Position numbers and translations under genes: made by a program. Below, in pieces: positions 18,586 to 26,550 of a DNA stretch of 64,000 nt (position 1 is the first letter of the stretch; the number at the start of each line of letters is the position of its first letter). Source of the DNA: Sphingobacterium thalpophilum (GTDB lineage: Bacteria; Bacteroidota; Bacteroidia; Sphingobacteriales; Sphingobacteriaceae); the NCBI RefSeq assembly GCF_901482695.1, contig NZ_LR590484.1, positions 1,736,001 through 1,800,000 on the forward strand, given 5' to 3'. The notes under the pieces are model-generated. The model saw nothing but the letters and a program-made list of their open reading frames with translations. It was not told the DNA's origin and made no database searches.

Positions 18586-19431
18586 ATGAGCATTAATTTT
18601 GAATCCCGCTATGCTATCGGGCCAAGGGAATACAAGACGTTAGATACGCATGGATTACGAGAGAATTTCCTCATTGAAAAAGTTTTCGAAACCGATAAAA
18701 TTAACTTAGTTTATACACACTACGACCGCTATATGGCCGGCGGCGCAATGCCCGTAAATGCTAAGCTCAAATTGGAAACTGTCCCTGAGCTGTTGAAAGA
18801 ACCTTATTTTCTGTCCAGAAGAGAACTGGGAATCATTAATGTCGGCGGCAACGGCCAAGTTGAAGTGGATGGTACTCGATACGATTTAAACACGAAAGAG
18901 GCACTTTATGTGGGCCAAGGCGCTAAAGAGGTTTATTTTTCAAGTCAGGACGGTGCAAACCCAGCTAAATTTTACTTAAATTCTACTCCAGCACACTGCA
19001 GTTACCCAACTAAAAAGGTAACAAAGGAGGATGCCAATAAAATCGAGCTCGGTTCACTTGAAACATCCAATCATCGGGTGATCAACCAAATGTTATTGAA
19101 TAAAGTTGTGCAGACCTGCCAGTTGCAGATGGGGATGACTGAGCTCAAACCCGGATCTGTATGGAATACCATGCCTGCTCATACACATGACCGACGTATG
19201 GAAGTATACTTTTACTTTGAATTACCAGAAGGACAGGCGGTATCGCATTTTATGGGGCCAATCGATGAGACACGTCATATCTGGATACAGAACGATCAGG
19301 CAGTAATTTCACCTCCCTGGTCAATTCATTCGGGTGCTGGCACCTCCAACTACACATTCATTTGGGGAATGGCCGGTGAAAACTTAGACTATGATGATAT
19401 GGATAAATGTGCCATTACAGCGTTGAAGTAG
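18586..19431 (+). CDS. kduI: 5-dehydro-4-deoxy-D-glucuronate isomerase
   Basis: A 281-residue cupin enzyme that turns 4-deoxy-L-threo-5-hexosulose uronate into 3-deoxy-D-glycero-2,5-hexodiulosonate during breakdown of unsaturated uronides. It has a typical N-terminal SRYAIGPREYKTLDT, and the zinc site is visible as HTHDRRMEVYFYF near residues 198-210, with a further His in SIHSGAGT near 247. The length fits the family. It heads a three-gene unit with a DUF4861 protein and kduD, the next enzyme of the pathway. Confidence 0.95.
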   Translation: MSINFESRYAIGPREYKTLDTHGLRENFLIEKVFETDKINLVYTHYDRYMAGGAMPVNAKLKLETVPELLKEPYFLSRRELGIINVGGNGQVEVDGTRYDLNTKEALYVGQGAKEVYFSSQDGANPAKFYLNSTPAHCSYPTKKVTKEDANKIELGSLETSNHRVINQMLLNKVVQTCQLQMGMTELKPGSVWNTMPAHTHDRRMEVYFYFELPEGQAVSHFMGPIDETRHIWIQNDQAVISPPWSIHSGAGTSNYTFIWGMAGENLDYDDMDKCAITALK

Positions 19432-19518
19432 CCGACAAAATAGTCTGCTACCCTCCGCCTTATCAAAATCATCCGATAACATAACTAGATAATAGCGTCA
19501 CTATATCATATGATCAAC

Positions 19519-20643
19519 ATGAAAAAAACATTCGTATTGAGTTTAGCGCTTGGTCTTTGGGGTATTGCCTCAGCACAGAACAACAAGACCATCACTGTAA
19601 GCAATCCTTCTTCCTTCACGCGGACTGAACTGATCAGTATTCCTTATGCCACATTTGAGATGCACTTCGCCCTGAAAGAAAATAGCTTTAGCATTGTCGA
19701 CAGCGAAAATAAAAAGGAGCTGGCGTACCAGCTCGAGAAATTAGGAAAGCAGACAGCGCAAAATGTACTGGTGCAAGTCAGCCTCGCTCCTAAAAGTTCT
19801 CTGACCTTTGCTGTGACCGGCAATGCCCCAACAGCAGTTTCTTCTAAAACCTATGCACGGTATGTACCCGAACGTAAAGATGACTTTGCCTGGGAAAATG
19901 ATATTGCTGCGTTTAGAGCCTACGGAAAAGCCTTGGAAGGCAGCTCAGAAGATGCCCAAGGATTTGATTTCTGGGCCAAGCGTACTAATGATCTGATTAT
20001 TGACGAATGGTATAAAACAGGTGATTACCATGCCGATCATGGTAAAGGCTTGGACTACTACTCTGTAGGTCAAACGCTGGGTGTAGGTGATGCTACCCCT
20101 TTTATAGATGGGCAGGTAGTCTACCACAAACACTATCGTCAGTATAAGGTACTGGATAACGGACCGTTGCGTTCTACTTTCAAGCTTATCTATGAGCCTG
20201 AGAACGTAAAAGACCAAAATCTTCAGGTAGAAAAAACGGTTTCTTTAGATGCTGGAAGCCAGCTGAACAGAATCAGCTATGCAATTAAAAATAGTACTGC
20301 TAGTAGTACTTCCGTTGCTATTGGCCTTGCGAAAAGAAAAGAGGAAAAACCTCAATTTCTGAACGATGCCAAAAGTGGTACCCTTGCGTATTGGGAACCA
20401 GCAGAGGGCGACAAGATTACCGGAACCGCCGTTATTGTTCCGAAGGCATCTTATGTTTTCAAAGACAGTCCTACACAATTTTTATTGACAACGACCGTAG
20501 AAAACAACAACCCATTGGTCTATTTTGCTGGTGCGGCATTTAATAAGGCGGGAAAGATAAATAACTTTGAACAATGGCAATCGTACCTCAGACAATTCAG
20601 GGATCATTTAAATCAACCACTAATCATAAAATATTCGAAATAA
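19519..20643 (+). CDS. DUF4861 family exported protein
   Basis: About 374 residues with signal peptide MKKTFVLSLALGLWGIASAQ; the start at 19519 gives the cleaner signal, though an ATG nine bases upstream is in frame. The body holds the DUF4861 traits KTYARYVPERKDDFAWEND and HADHGKGLDYYSVGQTLG. DUF4861 proteins are found in polysaccharide-utilisation loci for pectin and ulvan and are thought to act on uronate oligosaccharides. Here the protein sits between kduI and kduD; the stop overlaps the kduD start by one base. Substrate not known. Confidence 0.88.
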   Translation: MKKTFVLSLALGLWGIASAQNNKTITVSNPSSFTRTELISIPYATFEMHFALKENSFSIVDSENKKELAYQLEKLGKQTAQNVLVQVSLAPKSSLTFAVTGNAPTAVSSKTYARYVPERKDDFAWENDIAAFRAYGKALEGSSEDAQGFDFWAKRTNDLIIDEWYKTGDYHADHGKGLDYYSVGQTLGVGDATPFIDGQVVYHKHYRQYKVLDNGPLRSTFKLIYEPENVKDQNLQVEKTVSLDAGSQLNRISYAIKNSTASSTSVAIGLAKRKEEKPQFLNDAKSGTLAYWEPAEGDKITGTAVIVPKASYVFKDSPTQFLLTTTVENNNPLVYFAGAAFNKAGKINNFEQWQSYLRQFRDHLNQPLIIKYSK

Positions 20644-21413
20644 TGTCAATACTGCAATCTTTTGATTTATCAGGAAAGGTAGCTTTAGTAACCGGCTGCA
20701 AAAGAGGAATAGGAAAAGCGATTGCTGAAGCATTGGCGGAAGCAGGAGCAGATATCATCGGCGTTTCGGCCTCGCTGGAAATCGCGGGCTCCACAGTAGA
20801 GCAATCAATCAAGGCACTTGGCAGAAACTTTTACGCCTATCAATGTGACTTTTCAAAAAGGAATGAACTTTATAAGTTCATTGACCAAGTAAAATCAGAT
20901 CACCCAACCATCGATATTCTGTTTAACAATGCCGGAAATATACTGCGTAAACCAGCTGCAGAACATCCAGATGAATACTGGGATCAAATTATCGAAATCA
21001 ATCAAAATGCCCAATTTATCCTGACTAGAGAAATAGGCAAAGATATGATTTCACGTGGAACTGGAAAGATCGTGTTTACAGCATCTTTGCTGACTTTTCA
21101 AGGCGGCATCAATGTTCCGGGATACGCAGCATCCAAAGGAGCAATAGGCTCATTAGTCAAAGCCTTTGCCAATGAATGGGCCTCCAAGGGTATAAATGTG
21201 AACGGCTTTGCTCCAGGGTACATTGCCACAGACAATACCGAAGCTTTAAGAGACGATCCTGAGCGGTCGAAATCGATATTGGACCGCATCCCTGCTGGCC
21301 GCTGGGGGACACCCGAAGATTTTAAAGGCCCCGCAGTATTCTTGGCATCAAAAGCGTCAGATTACGTGCATGGCACTATTCTCACTGTCGACGGTGGCTG
21401 GATGGGAAGATAA
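20643..21413 (+). CDS. kduD: 2-dehydro-3-deoxy-D-gluconate 5-dehydrogenase
   Basis: A 256-residue short-chain dehydrogenase of the uronate pathway, converting the 2,5-diketo acid made by KduI to 2-keto-3-deoxygluconate. NAD(P) site: TGCKRGIGKAIAEALAEAGAD, with NNAGNI next; catalytic Tyr and Lys in YAASKGA; the tail ends with VHGTILTVDGGWMGR. The first residues SILQSFDLSGKVALVTG are typical of KduD. The ATG overlaps the upstream stop (TAATG). A UUCG-type terminator follows. Confidence 0.93.
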   Translation: MSILQSFDLSGKVALVTGCKRGIGKAIAEALAEAGADIIGVSASLEIAGSTVEQSIKALGRNFYAYQCDFSKRNELYKFIDQVKSDHPTIDILFNNAGNILRKPAAEHPDEYWDQIIEINQNAQFILTREIGKDMISRGTGKIVFTASLLTFQGGINVPGYAASKGAIGSLVKAFANEWASKGINVNGFAPGYIATDNTEALRDDPERSKSILDRIPAGRWGTPEDFKGPAVFLASKASDYVHGTILTVDGGWMGR

Positions 21414-21445
21414 GAGATCAACAATAAAGATTAGTTTGTTTTTAA

Positions 21446-21479
21446 AAGTCTTTATCCTTCGGGATAAAGGCTTTTTTTT
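21446..21479 (+). terminator. terminator of the kdu unit
   Basis: Arms AGTCTTTATCC and GGATAAAGGCT around a TTCG tetraloop, followed by an eight-base T-run. It starts about 30 bases after the kduD stop. Confidence 0.9.
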
Positions 21480-21510
21480 GAGATGTGAGTCTCTACTACT
21501 ATCAAAGAGT

Positions 21511-22086
21511 CTAGGAATAGAGTCCTTTTTTGTCAATAAAGTCGATCACTTTTTGTGGTGTAAAAAACTGAATATTCTTCTTTTCTTTAATTGCCTTCCG
21601 AAGGAAGGTGGATGATAATTCCATTAAGGGCGTATCTGTCATCGTGACAGAAGGATGTTCCTTCAGCTTTCCACCATTGTATCCCGGACGTGGATAAACA
21701 TAAATATGATAATCTCGCAAAATCACTTCAGCGTTCTTCCATTTTTCCAAAGATTCAAGAATATCTTCTCCCATCAGCAACACAAACTCGCGATTCGGAT
21801 ACTTTTCGCTGAGATGGGTTAGGGTATCTATTGTGTAAGAGGGCAGTGGCAAATGAAATTCGATATCGCTGACACGCAAATGATCACACCCCTCAAGTGC
21901 TAAATTAAGCATTTCCAGCCGGTCGTAGGGATCCGCTAACGTAGACTTCTTTTTGAACGGATTCTGTGGTGAAACGACAAACCAGACTTGATCGAGCCCT
22001 GTAAAACTGGCCATGTAATTGGCTATTATCAAATGTCCCACATGTACGGGATTAAAAGAACCAAAAAACAAACCGATTTTTTTCAT
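21511..22086 (-). CDS. nadD: nicotinate-nucleotide adenylyltransferase
   Basis: A 191-residue enzyme joining nicotinate mononucleotide and ATP to make deamido-NAD. The nucleotidyl-transfer motif is GLFFGSFNPVHVGH at residues 5-18, and MGEDILESLEKWKN and the C-terminal SSTFLRKAI (the ISxT-like motif) agree. Two bases separate its ATG from the gmk stop. The start MKKIGLFFGSF is chosen over an upstream codon that would overlap gmk. It joins nadA and nadB (also here) in NAD synthesis. Confidence 0.94.
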   Translation of the reverse strand: MKKIGLFFGSFNPVHVGHLIIANYMASFTGLDQVWFVVSPQNPFKKKSTLADPYDRLEMLNLALEGCDHLRVSDIEFHLPLPSYTIDTLTHLSEKYPNREFVLLMGEDILESLEKWKNAEVILRDYHIYVYPRPGYNGGKLKEHPSVTMTDTPLMELSSTFLRKAIKEKKNIQFFTPQKVIDFIDKKGLYS

Positions 22087-22088
22087 GA

Positions 22089-22658
22089 TTATGTACTGAT
22101 GAAATCCATCACAATTTCTTCGGCTTCTGCACAAGCAGTTTCCAAATCAAAATTTTTCAGTATCACGTCAAATTTATTGGCATAAGTAAGTTCTAGTTCT
22201 GCTTTTGCAAAGCGCTCCTGCAACTTCTCCTCTGAATCTGTACCACGGCCCGTCAATCGCTCTTTCAGTACTTCCAGCGATGGAGGTTGTACAAAAATAG
22301 ATAGCGCTCGGTCAGGAAATTTTGATTTTAGCCGCAAGCCGCCGACAACATCTATATCAAAGATCACATGTTTACCTTCTTTCCAGATACGTTCGATCTC
22401 CGACCGCAGTGTTCCATAGAAGGTACCTGAGTACACCTCTTCAAATTCAATAAACTCCTGCTTTGCAACACGATGTAAAAACTCTTCCTTGGACATAAAA
22501 TAATAGTCTTTTCCATTGACCTCCTGCCCCCTCGGATCCCGGGTACTCGCCGAAATTGAAAATTCTATCTTATCGCCATGTTTACTTAATAGATCTCTGA
22601 CTATAGTTGTCTTTCCAGCACCAGATGGTGCTGAGAAAATAATTAATTTACCGCTCAT
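22089..22658 (-). CDS. gmk: guanylate kinase
   Basis: A 189-residue kinase making GDP from GMP. P-loop SAPSGAGKTT at residues 9-18; GMP-site residues in SISASTRDPRGQEVNGKDYYF and EFEEVYSGTFYGT; DIDVVGGLRLK is the Walker-B region. Full length. It lies two bases after yicC and two bases before nadD, a yicC-gmk-nadD unit commonly seen in Bacteroidota. Confidence 0.96.
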   Translation of the reverse strand: MSGKLIIFSAPSGAGKTTIVRDLLSKHGDKIEFSISASTRDPRGQEVNGKDYYFMSKEEFLHRVAKQEFIEFEEVYSGTFYGTLRSEIERIWKEGKHVIFDIDVVGGLRLKSKFPDRALSIFVQPPSLEVLKERLTGRGTDSEEKLQERFAKAELELTYANKFDVILKNFDLETACAEAEEIVMDFIST

Positions 22659-22660
22659 CC

Positions 22661-23536
22661 TTATAGTACGTTGAGCAACTGCTCCTTTATTTTTTCCAAT
22701 TCTTCTTTCATTCTGACTACGATCTGCTGTATACCGGCATGATTCGCTTTAGATCCAAGGGTATTGATTTCCCGCCCCATTTCCTGTGAAATAAACCCTA
22801 ACTTCTTGCCATTGGAGTCTGCAGAATCAAAAGCTTGCATAAAATAGTTGCAGTGAGAACGCAACCTTACTTTCTCCTCAGTCACATCCAGTTTATCAAT
22901 ATAATAAACGAGTTCCTGTTCGAAACGATTCTGATCCACATTATCTTTTCCTACCGTATCATTTAAAAACTGTTCTATACGTTGTCTGATCAAAGGAATG
23001 CGTTCAACTTCTAAACTCTCCACCTCGCCCAAATAAGATAAAATAAGCTCCGCACGTTTTTTTAGATCCTCCGCCAAAACATTTCCTTCATCTTCACGAA
23101 AGGTGTTAAACTGCTTTACAGCTTCATAGAAAGCATCCATCAGTACCTTCGCTTCTTCTTCATCTACGGTATCTTCATTGTTGCTAATAACTTCCGGCAT
23201 ACTTAGCGCCAGTTCAAATAAATTAGCTTTGTTGTCCTGCAGCTCGTTAGCGACAGCCAGCAATTGACTATAATATTGCTTTAGTAAATCGGTGTTGATG
23301 GACGATGCCTTGGCTGTTTGGTCCGTATATTCTACGGATACATTTAGATTAACCTTTCCGCGCTCAATTAGTTTACTGCATTCTGTCCGCAAGGCTAATT
23401 CCTTGTCCGAAACTACTTTGGGCAAACGGAGATTTAATTCAAGGAATTTTGAATTTAAGGACTTTATTTCGACACTATATTTAACTTTACCATTCTCTTT
23501 GGAAGCTGTGCCATATCCTGTCATGGATTTTATCAT
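22661..23536 (-). CDS. yicC: YicC/YloC-family endoribonuclease
   Basis: A 291-residue protein of the YicC/YloC family, hexameric manganese-dependent RNases that act on sRNAs and mRNAs in E. coli and B. subtilis. The N-terminal MIKSMTGYGTASKE and SLNSKFLELNLRLP motifs are diagnostic, as is the C-terminal KKLGFISQEMGREINTLGSKA. The ATG reading MIKSM is chosen; a second ATG six bases upstream would put the start inside a perfect TAnnTTTG-to-ATG junction. Confidence 0.93.
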   Translation of the reverse strand: MIKSMTGYGTASKENGKVKYSVEIKSLNSKFLELNLRLPKVVSDKELALRTECSKLIERGKVNLNVSVEYTDQTAKASSINTDLLKQYYSQLLAVANELQDNKANLFELALSMPEVISNNEDTVDEEEAKVLMDAFYEAVKQFNTFREDEGNVLAEDLKKRAELILSYLGEVESLEVERIPLIRQRIEQFLNDTVGKDNVDQNRFEQELVYYIDKLDVTEEKVRLRSHCNYFMQAFDSADSNGKKLGFISQEMGREINTLGSKANHAGIQQIVVRMKEELEKIKEQLLNVL

Positions 23537-23539
23537 ATG

Positions 23540-23547
23540 CAAAGGTA
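23540..23547 (-). promoter_or_regulatory. TAnnTTTG -7 element abutting the yicC start
   Basis: On the minus strand TACCTTTG is followed by CAT and then the yicC ATG at 23536. If active, transcription would begin on or next to the start codon, giving a leaderless message. Confidence 0.35.
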
Positions 23548-23625
23548 TAACTTTTCAAATAAAAGTTGAAGCAGGCTTGAGCATTAATTGTTAAAGTCCT
23601 TTCAATCAGCTGTTGTGCTGCCCCT

Positions 23626-24198
23626 TCATCCGCCATGTTTTGCAATGATCACCACGAGATAACTTTCATAAGGTCTGGCACCTTTACAGGTAACATAACC
23701 AATACCAACATCATACAGTGAACCATTCCATTGATCCATACCCAATAAATGTGTTCTATGGTGGTAACCCGGTGCCTCCCGTCCAATAATAAGCGCTTTT
23801 ATAGCATCTGTAGCACTAGCACGATTGGCCGCAATAGACTCAAAATTATTAGCACTTCGTTTTTTTAGCCAATCTGGATTTAAATCATATCCAGCTTGGG
23901 CTATAAAATAATTGGGGCCATAGCCTTCTGGTGAAACATGATCAAAATACGCACGTTTAGCCATATCTTTGGCACGATATACAGCTACTTCAGCCAATTG
24001 TTTATTCCAACGAAGTTCAGTACGTTTGATTTTATGAAGATTAAATAACTTAAGTTCCCTTTTGTATTTTTCAGGATTTAAACGGATACGATTCAATAAT
24101 TCATAAGCTTCCTTTGCTTGCCTTTGATCTACCCGGATCCGCTGTGCAGTTGCGGCTTGCACGATAAATAGGGTAAATGCGAAAATAAAATATTTCAT
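23626..24198 (-). CDS. exported CAP/SCP-domain protein
   Basis: A 190-residue protein with signal peptide MKYFIFAFTLFIVQAATAQ. From about residue 28 it is a CAP (SCP/TAPS) domain: EAYELLNRIRLNPEKY, then ELRWNKQLAEVAVYRAKDMA, YFDHVSPEG and HHRTHLLGMDQWNG; the two histidines of the CAP cavity are present. Bacterial CAP proteins are secreted; their activity is mostly unknown. It stands alone, with 344 bases of gene-free sequence upstream. Confidence 0.88.
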   Translation of the reverse strand: MKYFIFAFTLFIVQAATAQRIRVDQRQAKEAYELLNRIRLNPEKYKRELKLFNLHKIKRTELRWNKQLAEVAVYRAKDMAKRAYFDHVSPEGYGPNYFIAQAGYDLNPDWLKKRSANNFESIAANRASATDAIKALIIGREAPGYHHRTHLLGMDQWNGSLYDVGIGYVTCKGARPYESYLVVIIAKHGG

Positions 24199-24542
24199 AT
24201 GTAATCAAACTGTCTTTCAATAGTAGTTGAGGATATCCATATTATCGCTACGTAGCGACCAAAAATGGATTAATGTCAATCCTTTAACATAAAAAAGACT
24301 GTTTTTAGTATCTGTAGTTTAATGCTATTTTGCAGTTTTCAAGAGCAAAAACTGTATCATCATGGAAATTAGGCTGATAAATATGATGGCTTTACCTATG
24401 CCACTCCGCATGGTGTAAAAGGTATGGTCTATCGCATGAAGCATGCATGAAGGATGCTTCTGTTACCCTGTGAGGCTTTTGCAGGTAACCTGGTTTAAAC
24501 TGGAGAAAAACAGCTGTATATTATTCAAGTAAAAAGGGAACC
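24199..24542. other. gene-free stretch between the CAP and DedA genes
   Basis: No gene is supported. It should contain the CAP gene promoter on the minus strand, but no perfect TAnnTTTG is seen. One plus-strand frame between 24367 and 24540 reads as two short protein-like pieces broken by TGA and TAA; no family is recognised. The right end holds the DedA terminator. Confidence 0.5.
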
Positions 24543-24559
24543 TTATGAAGTTCCCTTTT
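24532..24559 (-). terminator. terminator overlapping the dedA stop
   Basis: Arms AAAAGGGAAC and GTTCCCTTTT around an eight-base loop. On the minus strand the T-run follows; the hairpin covers the stop codon of the DedA gene. Confidence 0.75.
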
Positions 24560-25205
24560 GTGCTTTTATTTTTTCCCTCACTAATTCAAATACAATAGGT
24601 AGTACGGACACAACTATAATAAGCAATACCACTTTAGAGAAATTCTCCCTAACTATTGGAATATTACCGAGAAAGTAACCGGCCAACGTAATGCCACCCA
24701 CCCATAATACCGCGCCGATTACGTTATAGGTAATGAAAGTCCCATATCTCATTTTCCCTATGCCACCCACAAATGGTGCTAACGTACGTACGATTGGTAC
24801 AAAACGTGCTATGACGATGGTTTTACTTCCATATTTTTCGTAAAATGCATGTGTCTTGGCGATCTGTTCATCCTTGACAACCCGTTTACCAAACAACTTA
24901 AACTGAGTTAACCGCATGCCAAAGTGCTTACCAATGGAATAATTAAGTGAATCACCTGTAATTGCAGCGATCAATAAGACAAAAATCATAAGCCAGACGT
25001 TCAGATCATTGGGTTGTGCAGCTAGCATCCCTGCGGCGAATAACAGTGAATCGCCCGGTAAAAAAGGCATTACAACTACCCCTGTTTCTACAAAAATAAT
25101 CAGAAACAAAATGAGATATGTCCAAAGCTGATAGTCATTGACTATTTCAACCAGATGCTTATCGATGTGGAGGATAAAGTCAATAAGGTGTGTGATTATT
25201 TCCAA
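24543..25205 (-). CDS. DedA/SNARE-associated family membrane protein
   Basis: A 220-residue polytopic membrane protein. The family motif F(V/I)ETG...PFLPGDSLLFAAG is seen at about residues 37-57, with the re-entrant R-rich VIARFVPIVRTLAPFVGGIGKM motif near 130-150 and the late GYFLGNIP. DedA proteins move lipid carriers such as undecaprenyl phosphate or keep the membrane potential. Which one applies here is unknown. It is probably cotranscribed with dnaN (15 bases upstream). Confidence 0.92.
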   Translation of the reverse strand: MEIITHLIDFILHIDKHLVEIVNDYQLWTYLILFLIIFVETGVVVMPFLPGDSLLFAAGMLAAQPNDLNVWLMIFVLLIAAITGDSLNYSIGKHFGMRLTQFKLFGKRVVKDEQIAKTHAFYEKYGSKTIVIARFVPIVRTLAPFVGGIGKMRYGTFITYNVIGAVLWVGGITLAGYFLGNIPIVRENFSKVVLLIIVVSVLPIVFELVREKIKAQKGTS

Positions 25206-25219
25206 AACCGATATGAAAA

Positions 25220-26341
25220 TTAAGCGTTATTCAACATTACTGGCATCACCAACATCAAAATATCGGCATGGTCCTCAGAAGTTGCAGGGACCAATAGACC
25301 AGCACGATTTGGTGTGCTCATTTCGATCACAACCTCTTCACTTTCCAGATTGTTTAACATTTCAACTAAAAACTTCGCATTAAAGCCGATCTCCATATCA
25401 TCGCCTTCAAACTGACAGGATAAGCGCTCGTGTGCCTCATTAGAGAAATCCAGATCCTCTGCAGAAATATGAAGTTCGCTACCTGATATTTTTAAACGTA
25501 CCTGATGTGTAGTTTTATTAGCAAAAATAACAACCCTTCTCAACGTGTTTAAGAAAAGTAATCTGTCAACAGTCAGTTTATTTGGATTAACTTGAGGAAT
25601 TACTGCAGCATAATCTGGATAGCGCTCATCTATCAAACGACAGATCAGATTGATGTTACCAAAACTAAAAAATGCATTTGTCTGATTGTACTCAATGGAA
25701 ACTGTAGTATCATCAGATGGCAGTGAAGATTTTAATAGGGAAAGTGCTTTTTTGGGTAAGATAAGCGATGCTGGTTTTTCAGCACCGATATCTGTCCGGG
25801 TATAGCGTACCAATTTATGTGCATCTGTCGAAACAAAAGTCACATTTTTTTCTTCCAATTGGACCAGAACGCCTGACATTGCTGGTCTCAGCTCGTCATT
25901 GCTAACAGCAAAGATGGTTTTGCTAATAGCCTCTGAGAGAATCGGGGCTGGCATCTGGATAATCGATCCGCTGTCAATAGAAGGAATTTTAGGAAAGTCA
26001 TCTGCGTTTTCGCCACTCAATTTATATTTACCGTCACCTGCGCTGATTTCAATAGCTAAGGTATTCATATCTACTGAAAATGCTACCGGCTGATCCGGAA
26101 GAGTCTTTAGTGTCTCTATCAAAATCTTTGAAGGCATCGCTACCCTTCCCTCTTCTTTTGCCTCGATCGGTAAGGAAGTAACCATACTTGTCTGTAGATC
26201 CGTAGCAGAAATAGTCAAGTTATTATCTTTTATTTCAAAAAGAAAGTTTTCCAAGATTGGCAAAACAGTACTTGTACTAGATGCTCCATTGATAGCTTGT
26301 AACTGCTTTAATAAAATTGATGTTGATACAATGAATCTCAT
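25220..26341 (-). CDS. dnaN: DNA polymerase III beta subunit (sliding clamp)
   Basis: A 373-residue clamp that holds polymerase III on DNA. The N-terminus MRFIVSTSILLKQLQAINGA, the FLFEIKDNNLTISATDLQTSM region, the mid LRPAMSGVLVQLEEKNVTFVSTDAHKL and the C-terminal EDHADILMLVMPVMLNN all match the family. Three clamp domains are complete. In many bacteria dnaN follows dnaA; here they are about 6 kb apart, with holB also near. Confidence 0.97.
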   Translation of the reverse strand: MRFIVSTSILLKQLQAINGASSTSTVLPILENFLFEIKDNNLTISATDLQTSMVTSLPIEAKEEGRVAMPSKILIETLKTLPDQPVAFSVDMNTLAIEISAGDGKYKLSGENADDFPKIPSIDSGSIIQMPAPILSEAISKTIFAVSNDELRPAMSGVLVQLEEKNVTFVSTDAHKLVRYTRTDIGAEKPASLILPKKALSLLKSSLPSDDTTVSIEYNQTNAFFSFGNINLICRLIDERYPDYAAVIPQVNPNKLTVDRLLFLNTLRRVVIFANKTTHQVRLKISGSELHISAEDLDFSNEAHERLSCQFEGDDMEIGFNAKFLVEMLNNLESEEVVIEMSTPNRAGLLVPATSEDHADILMLVMPVMLNNA

Positions 26342-26525
26342 TTCCTAAATACTAATTATTATGTGCAATAATACACAAATTAATCAATATTTTTCAGTTT
26401 TGTAAGCGCCTTTCTTTCCACACTCAGACATTTAATGTACTTAAATAAGCGATTGTATTTCAACTAATAAGCACGCTTTCAAAAGTATAGAAATCAAATT
26501 CACCCAGATAAATCACAATATTTAG

Positions 26526-26533
26526 TACATTTG
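26526..26533 (+). promoter_or_regulatory. TAnnTTTG -7 element before holB
   Basis: TACATTTG, a perfect -7 match, 17 bases before the holB ATG; the leader would be about 13 bases. It would drive holB, ricT and perhaps gldH-lpxK. Confidence 0.5.
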
Positions 26534-26550
26534 TATAATAGCGAAAGTGT

